This document shows, piece after piece, positions 50,603-59,489 of a stretch of 64,000 nucleotides of DNA. The notes under the pieces were generated by a model. It was not told the DNA's origin. It ran no database searches and worked only from the letters and a program-made list of their open reading frames with translations. The DNA is from Amycolatopsis sp. 195334CR (GTDB lineage: Bacteria; Actinomycetota; Actinomycetes; Mycobacteriales; Pseudonocardiaceae). The position numbers and the translations under genes were made by a program. Within the stretch, counting starts at the first letter, position 1. Every line of letters starts with the position of its first letter. The stretch is taken from the NCBI RefSeq assembly GCF_017309385.1, contig NZ_JAFJMJ010000001.1, forward strand, positions 3,782,001 to 3,846,000, written 5' to 3'.

Positions 50603-52861
50603 ATGGACAGCGGTGTCGCGGCTGCGAGAATCCCCGAATTCAAACGCCACCTGCGCGCGGAAGTGAACGAAGGCGAGGGGGCCTACCTGTTCTCCGAGCA
50701 CGGCGTCACCGCGCTGCGGGGGGCGGCGATCGCCTCGCTCGCGGCACTGCTGGACGGAAAACGTGACCTGGCCGACCTGCTCGAAGCCCGTCCCGGCGGG
50801 ATGAGTTCGACGCAGGTCGCCAGCCTGATCGAGCAACTGGTCGACGTGGGCCTGGTCAGCCTGCGCGACACCGGGGCGTCCCCTGTGGACGAAAGCGAGG
50901 TCGCCTACTGGGACGCGTGCGGCGTGGACTTGGCCGACGCCGCACGCGCCGCGGTGGCCACGGTCGCGCTGGTCGGCACCAAGTCCACGATGGACCTCGC
51001 GCCGTCCCGCCGGGCGCTCGCGGAGACCGGGGTGGATGTCCACACCGGACCCAGCCCGGCGGCCGAGCTGACCGTGGTGGTCTGCGACGACTACCTCGAC
51101 CCGGCACTGGCCGCCATCGACGCCGCGCAGCGGGCCGCGGGGAAGCCGTGGCTGCTGAGCAAACCGGTCGGCACTCGAGTCTGGCTCGGGCCGTTCTTCA
51201 GCCCGGCTCAACCCGGTTGCTGGCACTGCCTTTCCCACCGCCTCTGGGGGCACCGCCACGCGGAGGCCTGCGTGCAGGCCACGCTGGGCAAGGAAGGCCC
51301 CGCCGACCGGCCCGCCGCCTCGGTGCGGCCGCTGGCTTCGGCGGCGGCACACCTGATGGCGCTCGAAGTCACCAAGTGGCTGGCCGGGCACCGCTACCCC
51401 GGCCAGAGTTCGGTGTGGACATTCGACACGCACGACCTCGAGGGCACCCGGCACGAACTCCGGGCCCGGCCCCAGTGCGCGAACTGCGGGGACGCGGCGC
51501 TGTTCACCGCCCGCGCCTGCAAGCCGATCGAGCTGAACCCGGCGCGCAAGGCCGCCTCGGCCGGTGGCGGGCACCGCACCCTGCTGCCCGCGCAGGTGCT
51601 CGACCGCTACCGCCACCTGGTCAGCCCGGTCACCGGGATCATCAAGGAGATCAAGCGCGACCCGGACGCGCCCTCGTTCGTCAACGCCTACCGCTCCGGC
51701 GTGAACGTCTTCCGCGGCAGCACCGGACTCGGCACGCTGCGCGCGAACCTGCGCTCGGAGAACGGCGGCAAGGGGCTCACCCCGCTGGACGCCGAGGTGG
51801 GCGCCCTGTGCGAGGCGGTCGAACGGTTCTCCGGCACCTTCCAGGGCGACGAGTTCCGCCTGCGGGCGAGCCGCCGCGCGCTCGGGGACGTGGCGTTGCA
51901 CCCCAACGACTGCACGCTGTTCGACGAGCGGCAGTACGCCACCCGCGACAGCTGGAACCCGGCGCACTCGGCGTTCAACTACGTCAGCGAGCCGTTCGAC
52001 GAGGACGCGGTGATCGACTGGACCCCGCTGTGGTCCATCACCGAGCGCAGGCACCGCCTGCTGCCCACCACGATGCTGTACTACGGCGGCCCCGCCCACC
52101 GGTCGCTGACCGCGGACTCCAACGGCAACGCCGCGGGCAGCAGCCTCGAGGACGCCGTGCTCCAGGGCACGCTCGAACTGGTGGAGCGCGACGCGGTGGC
52201 GATCTGGTGGTACAACCGCCTGCGGCTGCCCGGCGTCGACCTCGACGCGTTCGGCGAGTCGTGGATCGGGGAGCTGCGGACCCAGTACGCCCGGCTCGGC
52301 CGGGAGGTCTGGGTGCTGGACGCGACCTCGGACCTCGGCGTGCCGGTGATGGTGGCGGTCTCCCGCCGGATCGACCGCCCCGGTGAGCGCATCATGCTCG
52401 GCCTCGGCGCGCACCTGGACCCGCGCCTGGCGCTGCGGCGGGCGCTGACCGAGCTGAACCAGTTCCTGCCGAACGTGCTCGACGAGCAGATGGGGGAGGG
52501 CGACCCGGACGCGGCCAACTGGGTGAACGAGGCGACCGTGGCGAACCAGCCGTACCTCCTGCCCGACGACGCCGTTCCCGCCCGCGGCCCGGCCGACTTC
52601 GGCTACGTGGCCCGCGAGGACGTGCGCGAGGACGTGGACGCGCTCGCCGCGTTGTTCGCCGAGCGCGGCCTGGAAATGCTCGTGCTGGACCAGACCCGCC
52701 CCGACATCGGGTTGCCGGTGGTGAAGGTGGTGGTGCCGGGCCTGCGGCACTTCTGGGCGCGGTTCGCGCCGGGACGGCTGTTCGAGGTACCGGTCCAGCA
52801 GGGCAAGCTTTCCCGCCCGACGCCTTACCACGAACTCAATCCCATGCCACTCTTCCTCTAA
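50603..52861 (+). CDS. Fused RiPP leader-binding protein and YcaO cyclodehydratase
   Basis: 752 residues. The N-terminal ~330 residues are the E1-like partner domain seen in azole RiPP cyclodehydratases. Zinc ligands are C206/C209 (CWHC) and C292/C295 (CANC). The C-terminal YcaO domain has DAEVGALCEAVERFSG and DAVLQGTLELVERDAVAIWW, and ends ELNPMPLFL, recalling the Pro-rich tail needed for activity in characterised YcaOs. It uses ATP to cyclise Cys/Ser/Thr in the precursor. The start is coupled to the precursor stop. Confidence 0.93.
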   Translation: MDSGVAAARIPEFKRHLRAEVNEGEGAYLFSEHGVTALRGAAIASLAALLDGKRDLADLLEARPGGMSSTQVASLIEQLVDVGLVSLRDTGASPVDESEVAYWDACGVDLADAARAAVATVALVGTKSTMDLAPSRRALAETGVDVHTGPSPAAELTVVVCDDYLDPALAAIDAAQRAAGKPWLLSKPVGTRVWLGPFFSPAQPGCWHCLSHRLWGHRHAEACVQATLGKEGPADRPAASVRPLASAAAHLMALEVTKWLAGHRYPGQSSVWTFDTHDLEGTRHELRARPQCANCGDAALFTARACKPIELNPARKAASAGGGHRTLLPAQVLDRYRHLVSPVTGIIKEIKRDPDAPSFVNAYRSGVNVFRGSTGLGTLRANLRSENGGKGLTPLDAEVGALCEAVERFSGTFQGDEFRLRASRRALGDVALHPNDCTLFDERQYATRDSWNPAHSAFNYVSEPFDEDAVIDWTPLWSITERRHRLLPTTMLYYGGPAHRSLTADSNGNAAGSSLEDAVLQGTLELVERDAVAIWWYNRLRLPGVDLDAFGESWIGELRTQYARLGREVWVLDATSDLGVPVMVAVSRRIDRPGERIMLGLGAHLDPRLALRRALTELNQFLPNVLDEQMGEGDPDAANWVNEATVANQPYLLPDDAVPARGPADFGYVAREDVREDVDALAALFAERGLEMLVLDQTRPDIGLPVVKVVVPGLRHFWARFAPGRLFEVPVQQGKLSRPTPYHELNPMPLFL

Positions 52862-52886
52862 CGACCCCTATCTCAGAGGAGCCGCG

Positions 52887-54341
52887 GTGAGATCGACGGA
52901 CGAGGTCGGGACCACGATCCGGCTCTGGTCGCTGAGCGAGGACGCCATGGTGGAGGACGACGGCGAGAACGGCTCGGTCAACGTGGTCACGCGCTGGGGC
53001 GAGCTGAACGTCGAGCACGCGAGCGCGTTCGCCATCGAATCGCTGCGGCGGATGGAACTGGGGCCGGTGTCCCTGCAGAACGTGGTCGCCGCGCGCAAGG
53101 CGAGCCCGGTCCGGCGGCTGCACGACCTGGCCGGGCTGGAACGGGTGCTGGACCAGGTCAGCGGCTCGGTGGTGCACTCGCTCGGCCTGCCGGACGGGCG
53201 GCGGCCGCTGCTCTCGGCGGTCCCGGTGGTGGCCGCGCCGGAGTTCCACCCCACCGCCGTGCCCGCCTCGCTGGCGATCCGGCTGTCCCGGTTCGCCGTG
53301 CTCCGGCCGCAGGGCGGTGACCTGGTGCTGGAGGCACCGCGGGCGGACTTCCGGGTGGTGCTGAGCCAGCCGCAGGCGGTGCGGATCGCCTCCGCGCTGG
53401 CCGCCCCGGCCACCATCGCCGGACTGGCCGGGGACACCGGGATCCCCGAAGCGGTGGTCGCCGACGCGGTCGCCTTCCTGGTCGCGGCCGGGGTGGTGCT
53501 GGCAGGCGACGAGAAGGACGAGTTCGCCGAGGACACCGACCTCGACCTGCGCCACTGGTCGCCCCACGAACTGCACTTCCACACGCACAGCCGGACCCGG
53601 CAGAGCGCGGACGGCGACGCGGGCGATTCGGTGTACCGGCAGGCCACCGAGACGCAGCCGCCGCTGACCAGGACCCCGCCCGACGGCGAGCGGTTCCCGT
53701 TGCACCGGCCGGCGCCGGAAGCACTGGCGGCCACCGATCCGCCGCTGACCGAACTGCTGGAGACCGACCACGAGTGCCCGCGGTTCTCCGGCACCGCGCT
53801 CACCGCGGAGGAACTCGGCGAACTGCTGTACCGCAGCGCGCGCGTGCGCGGGGTCGGCCCGGCCCACCCGCCGATGCCCGCCGGGCACGACGCCTCGCAG
53901 CGGCCCTACTTCTCCATCGCCTGCCTGTACGAACTCGAGCTGTACTTGAGCATCGGGCACTGCACCGGGTTGCCGACCGGGCTCTACCACTACGACCCCG
54001 CCGCGCACGCGCTCACCCAGATCAGCCGGGACGCCGCCGACGTCGGCACCGTGCTCGACCTCGGCAAGGTCGCCGCCGGCAGCCTGCGCCGCCCGGCGGT
54101 GATGATCACGATGACCGCGCGGATGGAACGGACCTCGTGGGTGCTCGGTGGCGCGGCCTACGCGACCACGCTGCTGCACGCGGGTGCGCTCCAGCAGACG
54201 CTTTACCTGTGCGCCAAGGCGATGGGCCTGTCCGCGCACGCGGTTCCGGTGGACGCCAGCGACACCGTGGACCGGTTGTTCGGCCTCGACTGGCCCGCCG
54301 AGATCGGAGTAGGGGAATGCGTGCTGGACTCCGGTCGCTGA
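52887..54341 (+). CDS. SagB-type FMN azoline dehydrogenase
   Basis: 484 residues from GTG 52887, preceded by GAGGAG. The C-terminal ~200 residues carry the nitroreductase-like fold: FSGTALTAEELGELLYRSARV, YFSIACLYELELYL and LHAGALQQTLYLCAKAMGL. The N-terminal ~280 residues are the extra region of SagB/ThcOx-type proteins. With FMN it should oxidise azolines to azoles. It follows the YcaO gene by 25 bases. No protease or transporter gene for the product is visible nearby. Confidence 0.87.
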   Translation: MRSTDEVGTTIRLWSLSEDAMVEDDGENGSVNVVTRWGELNVEHASAFAIESLRRMELGPVSLQNVVAARKASPVRRLHDLAGLERVLDQVSGSVVHSLGLPDGRRPLLSAVPVVAAPEFHPTAVPASLAIRLSRFAVLRPQGGDLVLEAPRADFRVVLSQPQAVRIASALAAPATIAGLAGDTGIPEAVVADAVAFLVAAGVVLAGDEKDEFAEDTDLDLRHWSPHELHFHTHSRTRQSADGDAGDSVYRQATETQPPLTRTPPDGERFPLHRPAPEALAATDPPLTELLETDHECPRFSGTALTAEELGELLYRSARVRGVGPAHPPMPAGHDASQRPYFSIACLYELELYLSIGHCTGLPTGLYHYDPAAHALTQISRDAADVGTVLDLGKVAAGSLRRPAVMITMTARMERTSWVLGGAAYATTLLHAGALQQTLYLCAKAMGLSAHAVPVDASDTVDRLFGLDWPAEIGVGECVLDSGR

Positions 54342-54441
54342 CTCCGCCCCCACCCCTACGTGGTTGCCCGGCGGAAACACCGCTGGGTAGCCTCGGCAGC
54401 GCCTTTCGGCGTCCTGGCCGGCGGTCGTGAGGGGAGATCCG

Positions 54442-56844
54442 GTGAGCGCCACCCAAGCGGAAACGCGATCGAACGACGGCAGACCGGCCGGTTTGGACCT
54501 GGCCGGGGAAACCGCGGCCGGCAAGCCGAAGTGGCTGCCGGACCTCCCGCCCAAACTGGCTTTCGGCATTCTCGCGATGGTCCTGGTCGGACTCTCGGTC
54601 AACGCCACGCTCGGCGTGATCTTCCGGATCGGCACCTTCTGGGACGTCGTCTTCTGCATCCTGTGCGTGGTCGCGATGACCGCGCTCCAACTCGGGTACG
54701 TCTCGCGGCCGAGCGCGGTGAAGACCCGGCGGCGCACCACGTGGGCCCTGCTCGGGCAGGCGCTGCTCGTCGGCGTCCCGCTGCTGGAGTTCGGCCCGCG
54801 CTGGCACGGGTTCACCGGGGTGTTCCTCGGCAGCGTGCTGTTGCTGCTGCCGGCCGTGGTGGCCTGGCCGGTGCTGGGCACGGTGGTGGCCCTGATGGGC
54901 TTTCTCGAGGTCACCCGCGGCGCCGGGCTGGTCGCGACGCCGTGGGCGGTGGTCAACGCGATGGTGGCCACCACGCTCACCGCGATGATCACCTACGGCC
55001 TGTCCCGGTTGGTGCGGCTGGTCAGCGATCTGCACACGGCCCGGCACGACCTGAGCCGGATGGCCGTGGCTGGCGAACGCCTGCGGTTCTCCCGCGACGT
55101 GCACGACCTGCTGGGGCTGAGCCTGTCGGCGATCACGCTGAAGACCGAGCTGACGAACCGGCTGCTCACCGACTTCCCCGATCGGGCGCGCAAGGAACTC
55201 GACGACGTGCTGGTGATGTCGCGCCGCGCGCTGGCCGACGTGCGCCTGGTGGCCAGCGGCCGCCGTCGCCTCTCCTTCGACGAGGAGTGCAGGCAGGCGC
55301 AGGCCGCGTTGTCCGCCGCCGACGTCGATGTGCGGATCACCAGGGACGACCGCGAGCTGGAGGGCCCGGCGGGCACGGTGCTGGCGACCGTGCTGCGCGA
55401 GGGCGTGACGAACGTGCTGCGGCACAGCGAGGCCGCCAGCTGCGAGATTTCCGTGCGGGAGGTCGACGGCGCCATCCGGCTGACGATCACGAACGACGGG
55501 GTCACCAGGACGGTGGCCGACACCGCGCCCGGTGCCGGCAACGGCACCAGGAACCTGTCGCACCGGGTCTCGCAGCTGGGTGGTGAGCTGACCGCGTCGG
55601 CCGAGGGCGGCAGCTACCGGTTGCAGGCGGACGTGCCGTTGTCGGCGGTGCTGGTGCGCGGGGACGCGGACGAAGGCACCGACGGGGCTGGCGACCCCGC
55701 CGCCAAGCCGCTCTGGGTGCCGAGCATCGCGCCGAAGATGGCCAACGCGATCCTGGCCGTGGTGCTCGCCGCGGTCGCGGTGAACACCAGCACCGGGATC
55801 GCGGTCAGCCTGGGCAACCCCTGGCAGGGCCTGCTCAGCGCGACCATCATCGGCCTGCTGGCCGGCCTGCACTTCGGGTACGTCTCCCGGCTGAACGCCG
55901 ACCGGACGCCGCTGCGCACCGCACTGGTGCTGCTGGCCGTGGCTGGGCTGGTGTTCCTGCCGATCCTGCACTTCGGCCCCCTCTGGCACGGCCTGGTCGG
56001 CCTGTTCGCCGGGAGCGCGCTGGTACTGCTGCCCTCGTTGCCCGGGCTGGCGCTGGTGGCCGCGTCGCTGGTCGCCATCGGCGTGCTCGAACTGCTCACC
56101 GGCCTGCCCGGGATCACCTCCTGGTACTCGGTGCCGTTCGTGGTGGTCGGGAACTCGATCATCACCCTGGTGGTGTTCGGCCTGTCCAGGCTGGTGCGGC
56201 TGGTCGGGGAGCTGCACGCGGCGAGGGACGAGCTGAGCCGGATGGCGGTGGCGGAGGAGCGGTTGCGGTTCTCCCGTGACGTGCACGACCTCCTCGGGTT
56301 GAGCCTGTCGGCGATCACGCTGAAGACGGAGCTGACGAACCGGTTGCTCACGGAGTATCCGGAACGCGCTCGCAAGGAACTCGAGGACATGCTGGTGCTG
56401 TCCCGGCGGGCGCTGGCCGACGTGCGGATGGTGGCCAGCGGTCAGCGCGAGCTCTCGCTGGACGAGGAGTGCAAGCAGGCGAAGTCCGCCCTGTCGGCGG
56501 CCGAGGTGGACGTCCGGATCTCGCGGGACGCCGGCGAACTGGACGGTCCGGTCGGCACGGTGCTGGCGACGGTGCTGCGCGAGGGCGTGACGAACGTGCT
56601 GCGGCACAGCGAAGCCGAATGGTGCGAGATCACCGTGCGGGACCTGGACGGCACGGTGCGGCTGGTGATCGCGAACGACGGGGTGACGGTGAACGGCGCC
56701 GCGCCGGCCCCGAACGCGGGGAACGGCATCCGGAACCTGTCCCACCGGCTGTCGCGGCTGGGCGGGGAGCTGATCGTGGAAACCGATCCGGAGGGCCGCT
56801 ACCGCCTCCGCGCCGACGTGCCGCTGGCCGCCACGCCCTCCTGA
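54442..56844 (+). CDS. Tandem histidine kinase: two full membrane-kinase units in one chain
   Basis: 800 residues from GTG 54442, preceded by GGGGAGATCC; GTG 54427 is possible. Two copies of the same architecture follow each other: transmembrane helices, HisKA_3 domain, HATPase. The phospho-acceptor motif SRDVHDLLGLSLSAITLK occurs at H221 and H615, 394 residues apart. Each copy also has an N box (REGVTNVLRHSEA) and a GNG(T/I)RNLSHR lid. Normal NarL-type kinases have one unit. It is convergent with a NarL response regulator, its probable partner. Confidence 0.9.
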   Translation: MSATQAETRSNDGRPAGLDLAGETAAGKPKWLPDLPPKLAFGILAMVLVGLSVNATLGVIFRIGTFWDVVFCILCVVAMTALQLGYVSRPSAVKTRRRTTWALLGQALLVGVPLLEFGPRWHGFTGVFLGSVLLLLPAVVAWPVLGTVVALMGFLEVTRGAGLVATPWAVVNAMVATTLTAMITYGLSRLVRLVSDLHTARHDLSRMAVAGERLRFSRDVHDLLGLSLSAITLKTELTNRLLTDFPDRARKELDDVLVMSRRALADVRLVASGRRRLSFDEECRQAQAALSAADVDVRITRDDRELEGPAGTVLATVLREGVTNVLRHSEAASCEISVREVDGAIRLTITNDGVTRTVADTAPGAGNGTRNLSHRVSQLGGELTASAEGGSYRLQADVPLSAVLVRGDADEGTDGAGDPAAKPLWVPSIAPKMANAILAVVLAAVAVNTSTGIAVSLGNPWQGLLSATIIGLLAGLHFGYVSRLNADRTPLRTALVLLAVAGLVFLPILHFGPLWHGLVGLFAGSALVLLPSLPGLALVAASLVAIGVLELLTGLPGITSWYSVPFVVVGNSIITLVVFGLSRLVRLVGELHAARDELSRMAVAEERLRFSRDVHDLLGLSLSAITLKTELTNRLLTEYPERARKELEDMLVLSRRALADVRMVASGQRELSLDEECKQAKSALSAAEVDVRISRDAGELDGPVGTVLATVLREGVTNVLRHSEAEWCEITVRDLDGTVRLVIANDGVTVNGAAPAPNAGNGIRNLSHRLSRLGGELIVETDPEGRYRLRADVPLAATPS
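54520..56812 (+). repeat. Internal gene duplication in the tandem kinase (offset 1182 bp)
   Basis: About 1.1 kb at 54520-55630 recurs at 55702-56812. Identity is highest around the HisKA_3 region (compare 55081-55175 with 56263-56357) and lower in the membrane parts. The two copies have drifted, mainly at third codon positions, so the duplication is not very recent. Confidence 0.85.
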
Positions 56845-57024
56845 GCGGACCGGTGGCCGGACCACTGGGCCGAAAAGGTGAAGGCCGGGCTCGACCGGGT
56901 GTTCCACTACGCAAAAACCAGCTCGGTGATGATGATCGTCATCGTCACCGGGAGCCCGTTCGACGGTATTTTTAACTGCGCCATTCAGGTAATGCGAACC
57001 CCGGAATACGCGGTATTCAACCGG

Positions 57025-57678
57025 TCACAGCCAGTCGTTTTCCTTCGCGATGCGGATGGCGTCCACGCGATTGCGCGCATTGAGCTTGGTGACCACCGTA
57101 GTCAGGTAGTTACGCACGGTTCCGGGAGAAAGAAACAACTGCGCCGCGATGTCGGCCACGTTCTGACCGGCGGCGGCCAGGCGCAGGATCTCGATCTCCC
57201 TGGTGGCCAGCGGGCAGTCCTCGGTGTCCCAGGCGGCCAGCGCGAGCTCGCTGTCGATGACCCGCCTGCCGACGGCCACCTGGCGCACCGCGTTGGCCAG
57301 CTTCTTCGACGGCGCGTCCTTGAGCATGAAGCCGTTGACCCTGGCGTCCAGCGCCCGGCGCACCGTGCCCGGCCTGCCCAGACTGGTCAGGATCAGGGTG
57401 CGGCAGTCCGGCACGCTGGCGTGCAGCTCGGTGGCCGCGGTCAGGCCGTCCTTGCCGGGCAGGTCGATGTCGATGATGGCCACGTCGGGCTGGTGCTTCT
57501 GGGCGGCGGGCAGGATCTCGTCGCCGGACGCCACTTCGGCGACCACGGTGATGTCGGCCTCGAGGTTCAGCAGGGCGACCAGCGCGCCGCGCAGCATGTG
57601 CATGTCCTCGGCCAGTAGAACATTGATCACTTCGCGCCTTTCGCTCGACGTAATCGCCTCCTCAGAATAATCGCTCAT
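57025..57678 (-). CDS. NarL/LuxR-family response regulator
   Basis: 217 residues from ATG 57678 with GGAG upstream. A later GTG 57630 with AAAGG would give the more usual start VINVLLAEDMHML. The receiver has the phospho-Asp in VAIIDIDLPGKDGL and Lys in NGFMLKDAPSKKL. The LuxR helix-turn-helix is LATREIEILRLAAAGQNVADIAAQLFLSPGTVRNYLTTVVTKL. It is convergent with the tandem kinase, 180 bases away, and probably its partner. Confidence 0.9.
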   Translation of the reverse strand: MSDYSEEAITSSERREVINVLLAEDMHMLRGALVALLNLEADITVVAEVASGDEILPAAQKHQPDVAIIDIDLPGKDGLTAATELHASVPDCRTLILTSLGRPGTVRRALDARVNGFMLKDAPSKKLANAVRQVAVGRRVIDSELALAAWDTEDCPLATREIEILRLAAAGQNVADIAAQLFLSPGTVRNYLTTVVTKLNARNRVDAIRIAKENDWL

Positions 57679-57867
57679 CGGTGTTCTCCGTGTCCTTCGA
57701 ACGAGAAAAAATTCGCACAGGCGTTATACCGAGGGTGCACTTTTTCGCCCCCGATCTGACTATGCGCAACCCCATTGGGTCTCGGTCTCGTTTCGTCCAG
57801 GGCTTGAGTCGCCGAATGCATGCTTACTCCCAGCAGTTGAGTCGGGTCGGGACGCTGGGGAGGGACA

Positions 57868-58488
57868 ATGGCAACGAACCTCTGTGCTTCGGCGTCCTGC
57901 CGGACCGGTCGCGCAACCGGCTCCGCACCCTCGATCATCCCAGGTCCGCGTTTGTGCGCCCAGTGCCGGGCCCGCCTGGAGCAAGCCTTCCGCGAACTGC
58001 CCGGTTGGTACGCCCGGTGCGCCAGGGTGCTGGCGAACGGCCGCGCGCCTGCCGCCGGTCGGCCGTCCCCCGTGACGCCATCCGGCCGCCGGGCCACCGC
58101 CGCCGCGGCCGAGCTCTGCACCGCGCTGAACACCTTCCTGCGCTCCTGGTGCGAACGCACGGTGACGAACGTCCCCGTCGACGGCTCGCTGCCGATGGCC
58201 GCCTTCCTCTCCGCCAGGCTCGACGAGCTGGCCCGGCACCCCGAAGCGGGCGCGCTGCTGGACGGGCTGGACGCGCTGATCGCCACCGCCCGCCTGGTCG
58301 CCCACCCCAACCCGTTGCTGCACACCGAACTGGGACCGTGCCGCCACCCCGGTTGCGACCGGGTGGTCCGGGTCGCGGTCCGCGCGAACTCCGAACTTCC
58401 GCCGCCGCGGCTCAGCTGCGACGCGGGACACCCGTGGCTGCCCGCACCGCGAGCCGCCGAACGGTACCGGCCGGAGCGCGCCGCATGA
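57868..58488 (+). CDS. Zinc-ribbon-like protein of unknown function
   Basis: 206 residues from ATG 57868, preceded by GGGGAGGGAC. Cys pairs occur at C6/C11, C30/C33 (RLCAQCRA) and near the C-terminus (CRHPGCDRVV, then LSCDAGHPW), consistent with one or two zinc sites. The middle is helical. I do not recognise a function; similar small zinc proteins occur across actinomycetes. It is translationally coupled to the AraC gene by ATGA. Confidence 0.6.
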   Translation: MATNLCASASCRTGRATGSAPSIIPGPRLCAQCRARLEQAFRELPGWYARCARVLANGRAPAAGRPSPVTPSGRRATAAAAELCTALNTFLRSWCERTVTNVPVDGSLPMAAFLSARLDELARHPEAGALLDGLDALIATARLVAHPNPLLHTELGPCRHPGCDRVVRVAVRANSELPPPRLSCDAGHPWLPAPRAAERYRPERAA

Positions 58489-59357
58489 ACCGACGCGGTG
58501 AGCTCGCCAACGATTCCAACCAGGGAGTGCCCATCATGCAACCGGCCGTCCGCCAAGCCATCGCCGCGATGCACGAGCGCTACTTCGAGCCCATCACGCT
58601 GAACGACCTCGCCGCCGAGGTCTTCGTCAGCCCGTTCCACTTCTCCCGGATCTTCTCCAGGGCCACCGGCGTCACCCCCGGCCGGTACCTGACCGCGGTC
58701 CGGCTGTTCGAGGCCAAGCGCCTGCTGCTGACCACCTCGCTGACCGTGTCCGACATCGTCTGCAGCGTCGGCTACAGCAGTGTGGGCACCTTCACCAGCC
58801 GGTTCACCAGGGCGGTCGGCATGAGCCCGACCCAGTACCGCGACCCGATGGTGAGCGAGCTGCTGGTCGCGATGGCCCCGCACTTCCAGCGGCTGCCGTC
58901 GCTGAAGACGCTGCGCGACGCCGGCCAGAGCTGCGCGGTGCCGCAGCACAACGGCGGTTCGGTGGTCGGCAGGCTGGACATGCCGCCCGGCAAGACCACC
59001 GGCAACGTGCTGATCGGCGTGTTCGCCGAGGCCATCCCGCAGTGCGGCCCGGTGGCCTTCAAGGGCATGGCCGACAGCGGTTCCACCGAGCTGATCCTGA
59101 ACAACGTGCCGCCGGGCCGCTGGCACGTGATCGCGGTGGCCGAGCACAACGGCGCGGTCGGCGAGGGCCGGTCGTACTCGATCGCGACCGCCGCGCCGAT
59201 CGCCATCGCCGGTGACGAGACCGCCGCGGTGAACCTGCGCCTGCGCCCGGTGCGGCCGACCGACCCGCCGATCGCGATCACCCTGGCTTCGCGGGTCACC
59301 GCGGACGTCGGCGCGGTCGCGCTGCCCCGAGTCCAGGAACTGCCCGCGGTCGCCTAG
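58485..59357 (+). CDS. AraC-family regulator with C-terminal beta-rich domain
   Basis: 290 residues from ATG 58485 (ATGA overlap); ATG 58536 with GGGAG upstream is an equal alternative. The AraC helix-turn-helix pair is at the N-terminus (LNDLAAEVFVSPFHFSRIFSRATGVTPG and VSDIVCSVGYSSVGTFTSRFTRAVG), unlike most AraC proteins where it is C-terminal. Residues ~120-290 form a domain with VVGRLDMPPG and NVPPGRWHVIAVAEH, perhaps ligand-binding. As the last regulator before the enediyne genes it may control them. Confidence 0.87.
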   Translation: MNRRGELANDSNQGVPIMQPAVRQAIAAMHERYFEPITLNDLAAEVFVSPFHFSRIFSRATGVTPGRYLTAVRLFEAKRLLLTTSLTVSDIVCSVGYSSVGTFTSRFTRAVGMSPTQYRDPMVSELLVAMAPHFQRLPSLKTLRDAGQSCAVPQHNGGSVVGRLDMPPGKTTGNVLIGVFAEAIPQCGPVAFKGMADSGSTELILNNVPPGRWHVIAVAEHNGAVGEGRSYSIATAAPIAIAGDETAAVNLRLRPVRPTDPPIAITLASRVTADVGAVALPRVQELPAVA

Positions 59358-59489
59358 AGCGTGTTCGACCTGGTTTGCGTGGCGGTGCGGGGTGACGGCC
59401 CACCACCAGCGGCTCCGCCGCTGACAAAACACTGCCCAAGCGATGCCCATCGTGACCACTCAGCGCCGCTGAAAGTGAGGAAGTCCCCG

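Noticed and set aside
50561..52831. A 756-codon minus-strand frame opposite the YcaO gene
   Set aside because: It mirrors the coding pattern of the YcaO gene and contains no recognisable motif or start signal.
54106..56907. A 933-codon minus-strand frame opposite the tandem kinase
   Set aside because: Same reason. Its internal repeat is simply the reverse of the kinase duplication.
57004..57018. GAATAC-GCG-GTATTC hairpin as a terminator
   Set aside because: A 6-bp stem with a 3-base loop and no T-run is too weak to call, although its position after the convergent kinase and regulator genes is suitable.
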